A model generated the notes under the pieces. That model was given only the letters and a program-made list of their open reading frames with translations, was not told the DNA's origin and made no database searches. DNA of 45,379 bases from Chryseobacterium gleum (GTDB lineage: Bacteria; Bacteroidota; Bacteroidia; Flavobacteriales; Flavobacteriaceae), in the NCBI GenBank assembly GCA_945897915.1, contig CAMDGB010000017.1, forward strand, positions 1 through 45,379, given 5' to 3'. Positions 17,641 through 26,662 of the stretch are shown here, one piece after another. A program made the translations under genes and the position numbers. The stretch's first letter is position 1. Every line of letters begins with the position of its first letter.

Positions 17641-18318
17641 TTATTCTTGCAACAAATCTGGTCGTCTGGCTAAGGTATGTTCATACGCTTTTTGTTCGCG
17701 CCATTTTTCAATTTCTGGAAAGTTACCGCTCAATAAAATATCTGGAATTTTCATGCCTTTGTATTCAGCTGGTCGGGTATAAATTGGAGGTGACAATAAA
17801 TTATCTTGAAAACTATCGGTGAGTGCAGAAGTTTCATCATTCAACACGCCAGGAATCAAACGGAATAAGGCATCGCATAAAATTACAGCACCTAATTCGC
17901 CACCCGATAACACATAATCTCCTATAGAAATTTCTTTAGTAATATGTAAATCTCTCACACGCTGATCAACACCTTTATAATGCCCGCATAAAATGATTAA
18001 ATTTCCTAACATCGACATCGAATTTGCCATTTTTTGATTTAGCGTTTCTCCGTCTGGTGTCATGTAAATAATTTCATCATAATCGCGTTCGCTTTTTAGT
18101 TTTGTAATGCAATCATCAATAGGTTGTATATTCATAACCATTCCAGCACCGCCTCCAAATTGATAATCATCCACACTTTTTTGCTTGTTGGTACTAAAAT
18201 CACGTAAATTATGAAAATGAACTTCTACCAAGCCTTTATCAATCGCTCTTTTCATCATCGAACCTTCAAACGGACTTTTTATTAATTCTGGTAAAACGGT
18301 AATGATATCTACTCGCAT
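17641..18318 (-). CDS. trmD: tRNA (guanine-37-N1)-methyltransferase
   Basis: The 225-residue SPOUT methyltransferase begins [17 protein letters not shown] and has the trefoil-knot SAM site [12 protein letters not shown] and [13 protein letters not shown], both diagnostic of TrmD, followed by [15 protein letters not shown] and the Tyr-rich [22 protein letters not shown]. It methylates G37 of tRNAs reading CNN codons, preventing +1 frameshifts. It stands alone here, without the rpsP-rimM-rplS neighbours seen in Proteobacteria. Length is normal. Confidence 0.97.
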   Translation of the reverse strand: MRVDIITVLPELIKSPFEGSMMKRAIDKGLVEVHFHNLRDFSTNKQKSVDDYQFGGGAGMVMNIQPIDDCITKLKSERDYDEIIYMTPDGETLNQKMANSMSMLGNLIILCGHYKGVDQRVRDLHITKEISIGDYVLSGGELGAVILCDALFRLIPGVLNDETSALTDSFQDNLLSPPIYTRPAEYKGMKIPDILLSGNFPEIEKWREQKAYEHTLARRPDLLQE

Positions 18319-18448
18319 TGTTATCTATTTTGTAAATCTAGTTTGTTGCAAATATAGTATTCTTTTTAAAGCATTTTGCCCAATACTTCTAATTTCATTT
18401 TGATGTAATTTTTGCTTAAAAACCTATCAAATATAGTCAAAAAAGTAG

Positions 18449-18456
18449 TAAATTTG
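18449..18456 (+). promoter_or_regulatory. -7 box of the dual PPIase gene
   Basis: TAAATTTG, exact TAnnTTTG match, 25 bases before the ATG at 18481. It lies inside the frame that would be used if a TTG at 18412 were the start, which argues against that start. Confidence 0.6.
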
Positions 18457-18480
18457 CACTTTAATTTTAAAACAAAAGCA

Positions 18481-19413
18481 ATGCAAGACGGAATTTACGC
18501 TAAATTTAATACAGCAAAAGGTTCAATTTTAGTAAAGTTTACTCATGATAAAACACCTGGAACAGTAGGAAACTTTGTTGGTTTGGCTGAAGGTCAATTA
18601 GAAAACAAATCAAAACCAATGGGAACGCCTTTTTATAATGGTTTGAAATTTCACAGAGTCATTCCAGACTTTATGATTCAAGGTGGTTGCCCACAAGGTC
18701 AAGGAACGGGTGGACCAGGTTACCAATTTGATGATGAGTTTCATCCAGAATTAAAACACGACAAACCTGGAGTTTTATCTATGGCAAATTCTGGACCAGG
18801 TTCTAATGGTTCTCAATTTTTCATTACGCATGTGCCAACAAATTGGTTAGATGGCAAACATACTGTTTTTGGTCATGTTGTTGAAGGACAAGATGTTGTA
18901 GATGTTGTGGCTGGAAATGATGCTTTAGATACAATAGAAATTATAAGAGTTGGAGCTGAAGCGGAAAAATGGAATGCTATTGAAGCGTTTAGAATATTTG
19001 AAGGATCTCGTGAAAAAAGAATTTTAGAACAAAAGCAAGCTGCTGAAGCGGCTATGGAAAAATTAGCTGCGGGTTTTTTAAAAACTGAAAGCGGTTTGCG
19101 TTACCAAATTATCCAAAAGGGTAGTGGTAAACAAGCAGAAAAAGGTAAAAAAGTTTCTGTTCACTATCAAGGTGCGCTAGAAAATGGTGAAGTTTTTGAT
19201 TCTTCCTATAAAAGAAAACAACCAATTGATTTTCAATTAGGAGTGGGACAAGTAATTGAAGGATGGGATGAAGGTATTGCCTTATTACAAGTAGGTGATA
19301 AAGCTCGTTTTGTAATTCCATCGTATTTAGGATATGGCAGTGCAGGTGCTGGAGGCGTTATTCCACCAGATGCTACTTTAGTATTTGACGTTGAATTAAT
19401 GGATGTGAAATAA
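18481..19413 (+). CDS. Dual-family peptidyl-prolyl isomerase: cyclophilin-FKBP fusion
   Basis: The 310-residue protein carries a cyclophilin domain first (residues 1-165: [38 protein letters not shown]), a charged helical linker (about 175-200) and an FKBP domain at the end (about 205-310: [63 protein letters not shown]). The catalytic Arg of cyclophilin (HRVIP) and the FKBP aromatic pocket are present. Dual immunophilins of this kind have been described in Flavobacterium johnsoniae. No signal peptide, so it acts in the cytoplasm as a folding helper. A hairpin follows. Confidence 0.95.
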   Translation: MQDGIYAKFNTAKGSILVKFTHDKTPGTVGNFVGLAEGQLENKSKPMGTPFYNGLKFHRVIPDFMIQGGCPQGQGTGGPGYQFDDEFHPELKHDKPGVLSMANSGPGSNGSQFFITHVPTNWLDGKHTVFGHVVEGQDVVDVVAGNDALDTIEIIRVGAEAEKWNAIEAFRIFEGSREKRILEQKQAAEAAMEKLAAGFLKTESGLRYQIIQKGSGKQAEKGKKVSVHYQGALENGEVFDSSYKRKQPIDFQLGVGQVIEGWDEGIALLQVGDKARFVIPSYLGYGSAGAGGVIPPDATLVFDVELMDVK

Positions 19414-19437
19414 CATATCGTTTAATATAATTAATAC

Positions 19438-19475
19438 AAAAATCCGTTTCGATATCTTTTCGGCACGGATTTTTT
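19438..19475 (+). terminator. Terminator after the dual PPIase gene
   Basis: A perfect 10-bp stem AAAAATCCGT / ACGGATTTTT, ending in a T run. Confidence 0.85.
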
Positions 19476-19476
19476 A

Positions 19477-19484
19477 TATATTTG
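19477..19484 (+). promoter_or_regulatory. -7 box of the cytochrome c lipoprotein gene
   Basis: TATATTTG, exact TAnnTTTG match, 20 bases before the ATG and directly abutting the preceding terminator. Confidence 0.5.
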
Positions 19485-19503
19485 AAAATCTAAAAAACCA
19501 ATT

Positions 19504-19833
19504 ATGAAGTTAAGATTATTAGTAGGATTAGTTGCTTTAGTATTTTTATATGGTTGTGCAACTAAAAAGTTCATAGCGCCGATAGTAAAACAGGCTCCAA
19601 TAGCTGATGTAACAGAAACAGTATCGGAAAACTTAATTATTACAGCTGAAACTTTAGTAGAAGGTAAAAATTTATACACCACAAGTTGTGCAGATTGCCA
19701 TAGTTTGTATGAAAAAGAAAGTTTTTCTGCTGAAAAATGGAAACCAATTGTCTTGCGTATGCAAAAAAACACCAAACTTACTGATTTGCAACGCGAAAAA
19801 ATATATGCTTATTTAACTACACCACAATTTTAA
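19504..19833 (+). CDS. Mono-haem cytochrome c lipoprotein
   Basis: The 109-residue product has a lipobox (LYGC, Cys18) and one haem-binding motif CADCH (Cys62, Cys65, His66); a Met about 25 residues later (LRMQKN) is the likely second ligand. The C-terminal helix ends LREK-IYAYL in cytochrome c fashion. It would be a membrane-anchored periplasmic electron carrier. No oxidase gene adjoins it, so its partner is unknown. It sits 30 bases upstream of a small secreted protein gene and may be co-transcribed with it. Confidence 0.88.
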   Translation: MKLRLLVGLVALVFLYGCATKKFIAPIVKQAPIADVTETVSENLIITAETLVEGKNLYTTSCADCHSLYEKESFSAEKWKPIVLRMQKNTKLTDLQREKIYAYLTTPQF

Positions 19834-19863
19834 TATTGTCTCGTAATTTGCGACTTGTTTTTT

Positions 19864-20361
19864 ATGAAGAAATTTTTATTACTTGTTTTATTTTCCACAT
19901 TTGGTTTTTCGCAAGATGGCTTGCCGCATTGTGGTTATGATTTTACTACTTATTTAGTAGCCAATCCGATTGATAGCGCTACCAAGAAAATTATAAATAA
20001 TTTGCAGATTACGCTAATTGATAGCCAAGGAAATGAAGTAGTTAATACAAATAATGAGTACAGTTTAATTAATAACGATAAAACCTTAACTTTTGCAAAA
20101 AATTATAAAGTGATATTAGCAAATGCCGAAGAAAAATGGTTTTATAATATTTGTGAAGATCAGTATTTTTTACAATTGAAAGCTAATTTTATTCCGGAAG
20201 AAAAAGGGTATTCGGTAAAAATTACAGATTCATTGAACAGATATCCAAAAACAATAGTTCCTGTTTTTAATTCTAATCTATATGTTTTGTGTACCACTAA
20301 AGTAAAAAGTTTTGGTCCGAAAATGACAAATAATATGATTACTGTTGAAATGAGTAAATAG
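19864..20361 (+). CDS. Small secreted protein of unknown function
   Basis: The 165-residue product has a signal peptide (MKKFLLLVLFSTFGFSQ) and a beta-rich mature part with three or four Cys (PHCGYDF, YNICEDQ, VLCTTK), which could form disulfides. No family recognised. An upstream TTG (19855) would add three residues before the MKKF start; the ATG is preferred. It ends back-to-back with the next, convergent gene, with no base between the two stop codons. Confidence 0.75.
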   Translation: MKKFLLLVLFSTFGFSQDGLPHCGYDFTTYLVANPIDSATKKIINNLQITLIDSQGNEVVNTNNEYSLINNDKTLTFAKNYKVILANAEEKWFYNICEDQYFLQLKANFIPEEKGYSVKITDSLNRYPKTIVPVFNSNLYVLCTTKVKSFGPKMTNNMITVEMSK

Positions 20362-21429
20362 CTAATTTTCTTTTTCAGTAGTTGAAATTACTGTACTATC
20401 TATAACAATTACTTTTTTTGGAGCCGCTTCTTTCTTTACAATTGGAATGTAAATTTCTGTAACCCATTTAGATGGTTCGTTTACTTCAGGAATTGATTTT
20501 TTATAAATTCCAATGTAATATCCTTTTTTGTCTTCTTTGAATTTTTTAGTTGTAATGTAATTTCTTGTTTTATCCCACGCTTTTTTCATATGAGAATAAT
20601 CACCTTTTAATACCGTTTTTATAGCTAAAAATGAACTGTAACTTTTACCTTGAATTTGACTATCTGGCGTTGTTAAAACTTTTTCTTTTACTGGAACGCA
20701 CATAGCATAAACTATTTTTTTCTCGTTAGCATTGTTCTGAAACATTACAAACGGCACTTCTAAAGTTTCGATAGCATTTGATTTAATAAAATCCTTCATT
20801 GTTTTTAGCAACGCTTTCGATTTTTTCGGAAAATCTTTTACTAGACAAGAATCTTTTTGTTCCAAATAATTAATTGAAGGTCTGTTTACCAGTCCTTCTA
20901 CTTTTATATCATATTCTCCTAATTCACTTACAAAATAACTATTTATTTTATTTAAACTTTCTTGAATTTGTGTACCCACATAACTAGTAATTCCACCATT
21001 TAATACAGAATATATTTTTTCAGCAAATGATAAATCTCCCTTAATTGTTACCGCGACTATGCTTCTGGTTCCTGATTTTTTAAATTTCCAATGCAATGTT
21101 TGCTTGTTATCGTCTTGAATAAAGAGTTGCGAAATGGAATCTTTTTGTGCAAAAGTTGTAATTATGGCACTTTCTGAATCCCATTTTACATAAGATTTTT
21201 TGCCAATGGTATTTTGAGAAGTAGTAAACACCATATTTTCTTTGGTATTGAATTGTTGCCAATCATTCCAATTAGAAAAATCGTTTACATATTCAAACAC
21301 TGAATTGCTTGGTGTATTTATTTTTTTTTGTTTTGTAATGTCGTAAGTAGCGGGTTGCGTGGCCACAAATACCACAAAAGCCAAAAGGAATAGAAGAAAT
21401 AAAAGCGATAAATATTTTAAAATTTTCAT
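20362..21429 (-). CDS. SRPBCC-fold plus GyrI-like domain membrane-anchored protein
   Basis: The 355-residue product has one N-terminal membrane helix (residues 5-25), a SRPBCC/polyketide-cyclase domain (about 30-160: INTPSNSVFEYVNDFSNWNDWQQF, TLHWKF) and a GyrI/AraC-E-type ligand-binding domain (about 175-335: KDFPKKSKALLKTMKDFI, PFVMFQNN, GDYSHMKKAWDKTRNYI, WVTEIYIPI). Both domains bind small hydrophobic ligands, so a sensing or carrier role is inferred; no catalytic residue is evident. The Ala/Lys/Val-rich tail looks disordered. It is followed on the same strand by nothing close; the 62-residue membrane gene lies just upstream. Confidence 0.8.
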   Translation of the reverse strand: MKILKYLSLLFLLFLLAFVVFVATQPATYDITKQKKINTPSNSVFEYVNDFSNWNDWQQFNTKENMVFTTSQNTIGKKSYVKWDSESAIITTFAQKDSISQLFIQDDNKQTLHWKFKKSGTRSIVAVTIKGDLSFAEKIYSVLNGGITSYVGTQIQESLNKINSYFVSELGEYDIKVEGLVNRPSINYLEQKDSCLVKDFPKKSKALLKTMKDFIKSNAIETLEVPFVMFQNNANEKKIVYAMCVPVKEKVLTTPDSQIQGKSYSSFLAIKTVLKGDYSHMKKAWDKTRNYITTKKFKEDKKGYYIGIYKKSIPEVNEPSKWVTEIYIPIVKKEAAPKKVIVIDSTVISTTEKEN

Positions 21430-21462
21430 TTGTTTTTGTGGATAAAAATCAAATATAATAAA

Positions 21463-21651
21463 TTATTCTTTTATGTAACCTTTAATTAAAAATAAGAACA
21501 AAATAAAAAGTAAAAAACCTAAAACAATCCATTTTACGCCTTTATATTGCTGTTTATGAATGCTTTTATCCTTTAAATACATAAAAACAATAATTATAAT
21601 AAAAGAAATTGCAAATAAAACAGCAAATACAGTTTGACCTTTTGAAAACAT
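21463..21651 (-). CDS. Small two-helix membrane protein
   Basis: A 62-residue protein with two hydrophobic segments (about 7-25 and 44-59) separated by a basic loop (KDKSIHKQQYKGVK). It has an ATG start and lies 33 bases upstream of the SRPBCC gene on the same strand, so probably in one operon. Function unknown. Confidence 0.65.
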   Translation of the reverse strand: MFSKGQTVFAVLFAISFIIIIVFMYLKDKSIHKQQYKGVKWIVLGFLLFILFLFLIKGYIKE

Positions 21652-21773
21652 GTTGATAATTTTTTTTTCAAATTTAAGAATTACAAGTATTAAAATATAA
21701 TTTTATACCATATAATATCAAAATAAAGTTTACCACAAATTATCAAATTTCAATTAATGCTAAAATTTATATT

Positions 21774-22157
21774 ATGCAAAAACAATTAGATGCTGTAAAA
21801 TTATTTCATACCACTTATGGTTTAGGAGTTAGTGAAACCATGAAAGCCGATTTAGGTACACAAAAAAACAACCTTCGTTTTGATTTAATGAAGGAAGAAA
21901 ATGAGGAATATTTAGAAGCCGTACAAAATAATGATATTGTTGAAATCGCTGATGCATTAGGCGATATGTTGTACATTTTATGCGGTACAATTTTAGAACA
22001 CGGATTGCAACATAAAATTGAAGCTGTTTTTAATGAAATTCAACGAAGTAATATGAGTAAACTTGGAGCAGACGGAAAACCTATTTATCGTGAAGATGGA
22101 AAAGTAATGAAAGGACCAAATTACTTTAAACCAGATTTTGAAGCTATTTTAAAGTAA
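21774..22157 (+). CDS. MazG-like nucleotide pyrophosphohydrolase
   Basis: The 127-residue all-alpha protein shows the MazG/HisE metal pattern LMKEENEEYLEAVQNNDIVEIADALGDMLYILCG, where the E-x2-E and later Glu/Asp pair bind Mg2+. It would remove pyrophosphate from a nucleoside triphosphate, perhaps a damaged one. The C-terminal GPNYFKPDFEAIL is typical of the phage- and Bacteroidota-type branch. It is monocistronic and closed by a bidirectional hairpin. Confidence 0.85.
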   Translation: MQKQLDAVKLFHTTYGLGVSETMKADLGTQKNNLRFDLMKEENEEYLEAVQNNDIVEIADALGDMLYILCGTILEHGLQHKIEAVFNEIQRSNMSKLGADGKPIYREDGKVMKGPNYFKPDFEAILK

Positions 22158-22172
22158 TAATTTAAAAATTTG

Positions 22173-22209
22173 AGCAAAAAAAATCCTTAAGCTATTAAGG
22201 ATTTTTTTT
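22173..22209. terminator. Bidirectional terminator between MazG-like gene and secA
   Basis: ATCCTTAA, short loop, TTAAGGAT, with an A run on the left and a T run on the right. Confidence 0.9.
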
Positions 22210-22226
22210 ATACTTACAAATATTTA

Positions 22227-25200
22227 TTAATCATTTACTAAAACATATTCACCAGAAGCTAATAAAGGTTCAGCTTTTTTGTATTTCATAGTGTCACTTT
22301 TCCCAGACAAAACATGTTTAATAGTTACGTTATCATTTCTATTGATTTTTGGTTGGTCGCGAACAATAGTTTCTGTAACTGCTGGACGTTGTTGTGCTTG
22401 ATTTCCAGCTTCTCTATTCGCTTGAGCTAAATCATCAGTATCTAAAGTGTCTTTTGATTCTGTATAATTTGATTTTTTTGTAACTTGTTTTGCTTCCTGA
22501 ATATTATTAGCGTTTTGTGAAGGCAATTCTCCTTTAAATAAAAATGAAATCACATCCTTATTTACTTGCTCTATCATGGCTTTAAATAATTTAAATGCTT
22601 CAAATTTATAAATTAATAAAGGATCTTTTTGTTCATGCACCGCTAATTGAACCGATTGTTTCATTTCATCCATTTTACGTAAATGCTTTTTCCAAGATTC
22701 ATCTACAATGGCTAAAGTGATATTTTTTTCGAAATCAGTAATTAAAGATTTTCCTTGTGATTCGTATGATTTAGTTAAGTTTGTAACCACATTTAAAGTC
22801 TTTATGCCATCTGAAAAGGGCACTACAATTCTTTCAAATTGACCATTATTGTTTTCATATACATCTTTAATGATTGGATACGCTTCTTTGGCATCACGAA
22901 CTACTTTTTCTTCGTAATAAGCGTATGCCGCTTTGTATGTTTTGGCAACAATTTGTTGCACATTTAATTTAGCAAAATCTGATTCCGTAACTGGAGCGCT
23001 AATTGAAAATGTTCGAATTAATTGAAATTCGAAATTTTTAAAATCATTTACAATTTTATTATTTTCAACAATAACTTCGCAAGTATCATAAATCATGTTT
23101 ACAATATCTACTTTTAAACGCTCACCTTGTAAGGCGTGACGGCGACGTTTGTAAACCACTTCACGTTGTGAATTCATTACATCGTCGTATTCTAATAAAC
23201 GTTTACGAGTTCCAAAGTTGTTTTCTTCTACTTTTTTCTGAGCTCTTTCGATAGATTTTGTCATCATAGAATGCTGAATGACTTCACCTTCTTTTAATCC
23301 CATTCTGTCCATTACTTTTGCAACTCTTTCCGATCCAAACAAACGCATTAAGTTATCTTCTAGTGAAACATAAAACTGCGAACTTCCTACATCACCTTGA
23401 CGACCCGCACGACCACGTAATTGTCGGTCAACACGACGAGAATCATGTCGTTCTGTTCCTATAATAGCTAATCCACCAGCTGCTTTTACTTCAGGTGATA
23501 ATTTAATATCGGTTCCACGACCCGCCATATTTGTTGCAATAGTAACGACACCTGGTTTTCCTGCTTCTGCTACAATTTCTGCCTCACTTTTATGCATTTT
23601 TGCATTCAATACATTGTGATTGATGCCACGCATTTTAAGCATTCTACTTAATAATTCTGAAATTTCTACTGAAGTTGTACCTATTAATACGGGTCTTCCA
23701 GCGTTAGAAAGTTCCACAACATCTTCAATAACTGCATTGAATTTTTCACGCACAGAACGGTAAATTAAATCTTCTCTGTCAATACGAGACATCGGTTTGT
23801 TTGTTGGGATTTCAACTACATCTAATTTATAGATTTCATTAAATTCGCCTTCTTCTGTAATTGCTGTTCCCGTCATACCTGCTAATTTGCTGTACATACG
23901 GAAGTAATTTTGCAAAGTAACAGTAGCAAAAGTTTGAGTAGCTGCTTCGATTTTTACGTTTTCTTTAGCTTCAATAGCTTGGTGTAACCCATCAGAATAA
24001 CGGCGGCCATCCATTATACGACCTGTCGATTCGTCAACAATCATTACTTTGTTGTCCATTATTACATATTCTGTATCTTTTTCAAAAACAGCATAAGCTT
24101 TTAATAATTGCGTTAGCGTATGAATTCTTTCTGATTTTATAGAAAACTCTCTGTATAAATCTTCTTTTAATTCTGCTTCAGCATCTTTTTCTAAATTTTG
24201 ATTTTCAATTGCTGAAATACCAGTAGAAATATCTGGTAACACAAAGAAATTTTCATCTGTATCTTGTGATAAAAATTTGATTCCATTATCTGTTAATTCT
24301 ACTTGATTATTTTTTTCTTCGATAACAAAGTAAAGTGCCTCATCTACTTTTGGCATTTCTTTGTTATTATCTTGCATGTGAGTATTTTCTGTTTTTTGAA
24401 GAATTTGTTTGATTCCCTCTTCAGATAAAAACTTAATTAATGCTTTGTTTTTTGGATAAGCACGGTACGTTCTTAATAATTGAAAACCACCATCTTTAAC
24501 ATTTCCTTCTTTAATCAAGCGTTTTGCTTCGGTTAAGCAATCAGTAGCTATACGTTTTTGTAAATTAAATAAGTTATCAACTTTTGGTTTTAATTCTAAA
24601 AATTCGTGTCTTTCTCCATCTTCAACAGGTCCTGAAATGATTAATGGTGTTCTAGCATCATCTACTAATACTGAATCGACCTCATCTACAATGGCATAAT
24701 TGTGTTTTCTTTGTACTAAATCTTCTGGAGAATTTGCCATATTATCGCGCAAATAATCGAAACCAAATTCGTTATTTGTACCATAAGTAATATCGGCATT
24801 ATACGCTTTTCTTCTAGCTTCAGTATTTGGTTGGTGATTGTCAATACAATCTACAGTTAATCCATGAAATTCGAATAAAGGTGCTTTCCAAGTACTATCA
24901 CGTTTAGCTAAATAGTCATTTACGGTAACTAAATGTACACCGTTTCCGGTTAAGGCATTTAAATAAAGGGCAAGCGTTGCAACTAATGTTTTTCCTTCTC
25001 CTGTTTGCATTTCGGCAATTTTTCCTTGATGCAATACAATTCCACCCATTAATTGCACATCATAATGAATCATGTCCCAAGTAATTGGTTTCCCTGCGGC
25101 GTCCCATGAATTTGCCCAATTTACTTCTTCGCCAACAACTGTAATATAAGGTCTGTTTGCAGAAAGTTCTCTGTCTTTTGCAGTTGCAGTAACTGTAATT

Positions 25201-25583
25201 GATGTATTTTCTTTAAATCGACGAGCAGTTTCTCTTAATACTGCAAATGCTTCAGGTAAAATTTCATTTAATGTGTTTTCTGAAATTTCATAGGCTTCAT
25301 TTTCTAATTTATCAATTTCAGCATAAATAGTTTCTCTGGCATCAACGTCTATTGTGTTTTCTGCTTCCGTTTTTAAATTTTCAATTATAGCATCTTTTTC
25401 AGCACGAGCTTTATTAATTTTATCTTTAAAAAAAGCCGTTTTTGATCTTAATTCATCGTGTGAAATAGATTTTAATGCTTCCTGATAAGAATTAATCTTA
25501 TTTACGATAGGTTGAATGGCTTTGATATCATTGGCAGATTTATCACCTACAAATATTTTTAATATCGAATTTACAATACTCAT
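22227..25583 (-). CDS. secA: Preprotein translocase ATPase SecA
   Basis: The 1118-residue protein has Walker A MQTGEGKT, the DEAD-type VDEVDSVLVDDARTPLIISG, the pre-protein cross-linking region, motif GRGTDI, GTERHDSRRVDRQLRGRAGRQGD and the helical scaffold/wing region. It is longer than the E. coli protein (901) because of an insert of about 150 residues between Walker B and the substrate-binding region, usual in Bacteroidota. The C-terminus lacks the Cys-rich zinc motif, also usual here. It drives Sec export of proteins, including those later handled by T9SS. It is preceded by the DUF2795 gene and its terminator. Confidence 0.98.
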   Translation of the reverse strand: MSIVNSILKIFVGDKSANDIKAIQPIVNKINSYQEALKSISHDELRSKTAFFKDKINKARAEKDAIIENLKTEAENTIDVDARETIYAEIDKLENEAYEISENTLNEILPEAFAVLRETARRFKENTSITVTATAKDRELSANRPYITVVGEEVNWANSWDAAGKPITWDMIHYDVQLMGGIVLHQGKIAEMQTGEGKTLVATLALYLNALTGNGVHLVTVNDYLAKRDSTWKAPLFEFHGLTVDCIDNHQPNTEARRKAYNADITYGTNNEFGFDYLRDNMANSPEDLVQRKHNYAIVDEVDSVLVDDARTPLIISGPVEDGERHEFLELKPKVDNLFNLQKRIATDCLTEAKRLIKEGNVKDGGFQLLRTYRAYPKNKALIKFLSEEGIKQILQKTENTHMQDNNKEMPKVDEALYFVIEEKNNQVELTDNGIKFLSQDTDENFFVLPDISTGISAIENQNLEKDAEAELKEDLYREFSIKSERIHTLTQLLKAYAVFEKDTEYVIMDNKVMIVDESTGRIMDGRRYSDGLHQAIEAKENVKIEAATQTFATVTLQNYFRMYSKLAGMTGTAITEEGEFNEIYKLDVVEIPTNKPMSRIDREDLIYRSVREKFNAVIEDVVELSNAGRPVLIGTTSVEISELLSRMLKMRGINHNVLNAKMHKSEAEIVAEAGKPGVVTIATNMAGRGTDIKLSPEVKAAGGLAIIGTERHDSRRVDRQLRGRAGRQGDVGSSQFYVSLEDNLMRLFGSERVAKVMDRMGLKEGEVIQHSMMTKSIERAQKKVEENNFGTRKRLLEYDDVMNSQREVVYKRRRHALQGERLKVDIVNMIYDTCEVIVENNKIVNDFKNFEFQLIRTFSISAPVTESDFAKLNVQQIVAKTYKAAYAYYEEKVVRDAKEAYPIIKDVYENNNGQFERIVVPFSDGIKTLNVVTNLTKSYESQGKSLITDFEKNITLAIVDESWKKHLRKMDEMKQSVQLAVHEQKDPLLIYKFEAFKLFKAMIEQVNKDVISFLFKGELPSQNANNIQEAKQVTKKSNYTESKDTLDTDDLAQANREAGNQAQQRPAVTETIVRDQPKINRNDNVTIKHVLSGKSDTMKYKKAEPLLASGEYVLVND

Positions 25584-25644
25584 AATCTATTTTTTATATA
25601 TAATTTAACCTTACGGTTTTATTCATTTGTAAAGATAACCAAAA

Positions 25645-25670
25645 AAAAAGCCTCACCGAAGAGACTTTTT
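25645..25670 (-). terminator. Terminator of the DUF2795 gene
   Basis: On the minus strand a stem AAAAGTCTC / GAGGCTTTT (one G-U pair) closed by a TTCG loop, followed by a T run. Confidence 0.85.
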
Positions 25671-25687
25671 ATTAGGTTATTTATTTT

Positions 25688-25909
25688 TTAATATTCATCC
25701 TCGTTCCAAAGATAGTCTTCATCTGTAGGATAATCTGGCCATATTTCTTCCATTGACTCATAAATTTCACCTTCATCCTCAATAGACTGTAAGTTTTCTA
25801 CCACTTCTAATGGTGCTCCAGCTCTAATGGCGTAGTCAATTAATTCGTCTTTTGTTGCAGGCCATGGCGCATCACTTAAATATGATGCTAATTCTAACGT
25901 CCAATACAT
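25688..25909 (-). CDS. DUF2795 domain protein
   Basis: A 73-residue acidic protein beginning MYWTLELASYLSDAPWPATKDELIDYAIRAG, the DUF2795 pattern, with a Glu/Asp-rich tail. This small domain is common in Bacteroidota, often near secA or translation genes, and its role is unknown. It has its own terminator before secA. Confidence 0.9.
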   Translation of the reverse strand: MYWTLELASYLSDAPWPATKDELIDYAIRAGAPLEVVENLQSIEDEGEIYESMEEIWPDYPTDEDYLWNEDEY

Positions 25910-26008
25910 CTTATTTATATTTTTTAGTTTAATGCAAAAATAAATTTATTACTTAAAAAGACAAGTTTTTTTTAATTATTTTTTAAATAAATTTTAAGAA
26001 CTTAATTT

Positions 26009-26076
26009 CAGTGATCAGTTTTCAGTTTTTTATGATCAGATTTTTATATTAACTGAACACTTAGTGCTGAGTAATG
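26009..26076. repeat. Head-to-head inverted heptamer array after the PduO-type gene
   Basis: Six words in 7-base phase from 26009 (CAGTGAT, CAGTTTT, CAGTTTT, TTATGAT, CAGATTT, TTATATT), then AACTG and three reversed words in phase (AACACTT, AGTGCTG, AGTAATG). It lies immediately beyond the stop of the minus-strand gene ending at 26081. Confidence 0.7.
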
Positions 26077-26080
26077 AATA

Positions 26081-26650
26081 CTATTTTCTAGGTATCCATT
26101 TTACTTCATCTGCGTTCAAATCATGAGACAATTTTCGTGCCAACACAAATAAATAGTCAGAAAGTCGGTTTAAATATTTAATTGCAATCTCAGCAACAGG
26201 TTCATTATGGTCTAAATGCACGGCCAAACGCTCAGCTCTTCTGCATACACAGCGCGCTACATGACAATATGACACAGTTGTATGTCCGCCTGGTAAAACA
26301 AAATGCGTCATTGGAGGCAATGCTTCTTCCATAGCGTCAATTTCTGATTCTAATAATTCAATATCGCTTTCAACTATTCCAAGATTTTGCAAACGTTTTT
26401 CACCATTTTTTAATACTTCTTTATCGGGTGGTGTGGCTAAAATTGCGCCAACAGTAAATAACCTGTCTTGAATTTCGATTAAAATGTCTTTGTAATGCGC
26501 ATTGAAGTCTTGATCCCTAATTAATCCAATATGTGAATTTAATTCATCAACTGTTCCATAGCTTTCAATTCGGATATGGTATTTTGGCACTCTAGTTCCT
26601 CCGAAAAGGGCAGTGGTACCAGTGTCTCCTGTTTTTGTATATATTTTCAT
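26081..26650 (-). CDS. Cob(I)yrinic acid a,c-diamide adenosyltransferase, PduO type
   Basis: The 189-residue protein has MKIYTKTGDTGTTALFGGTRVPK (the PduO ATP-binding N-terminus), ESYGTVDELNSHIGL, the HTTVSYCHVARCVCRRAERL helix and a final YLNRLSDYLFVLARK. It transfers the adenosyl group of ATP to cobalamin. It starts 12 bases after the TerC-like gene, so the two form an operon; a functional link is not evident. Confidence 0.95.
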   Translation of the reverse strand: MKIYTKTGDTGTTALFGGTRVPKYHIRIESYGTVDELNSHIGLIRDQDFNAHYKDILIEIQDRLFTVGAILATPPDKEVLKNGEKRLQNLGIVESDIELLESEIDAMEEALPPMTHFVLPGGHTTVSYCHVARCVCRRAERLAVHLDHNEPVAEIAIKYLNRLSDYLFVLARKLSHDLNADEVKWIPRK

Positions 26651-26662
26651 CGGCTATTTGTT

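Noticed and set aside
18412..18480. Longer N-terminus for the dual PPIase
   Set aside because: It includes the -7 box and precedes the normal cyclophilin start.
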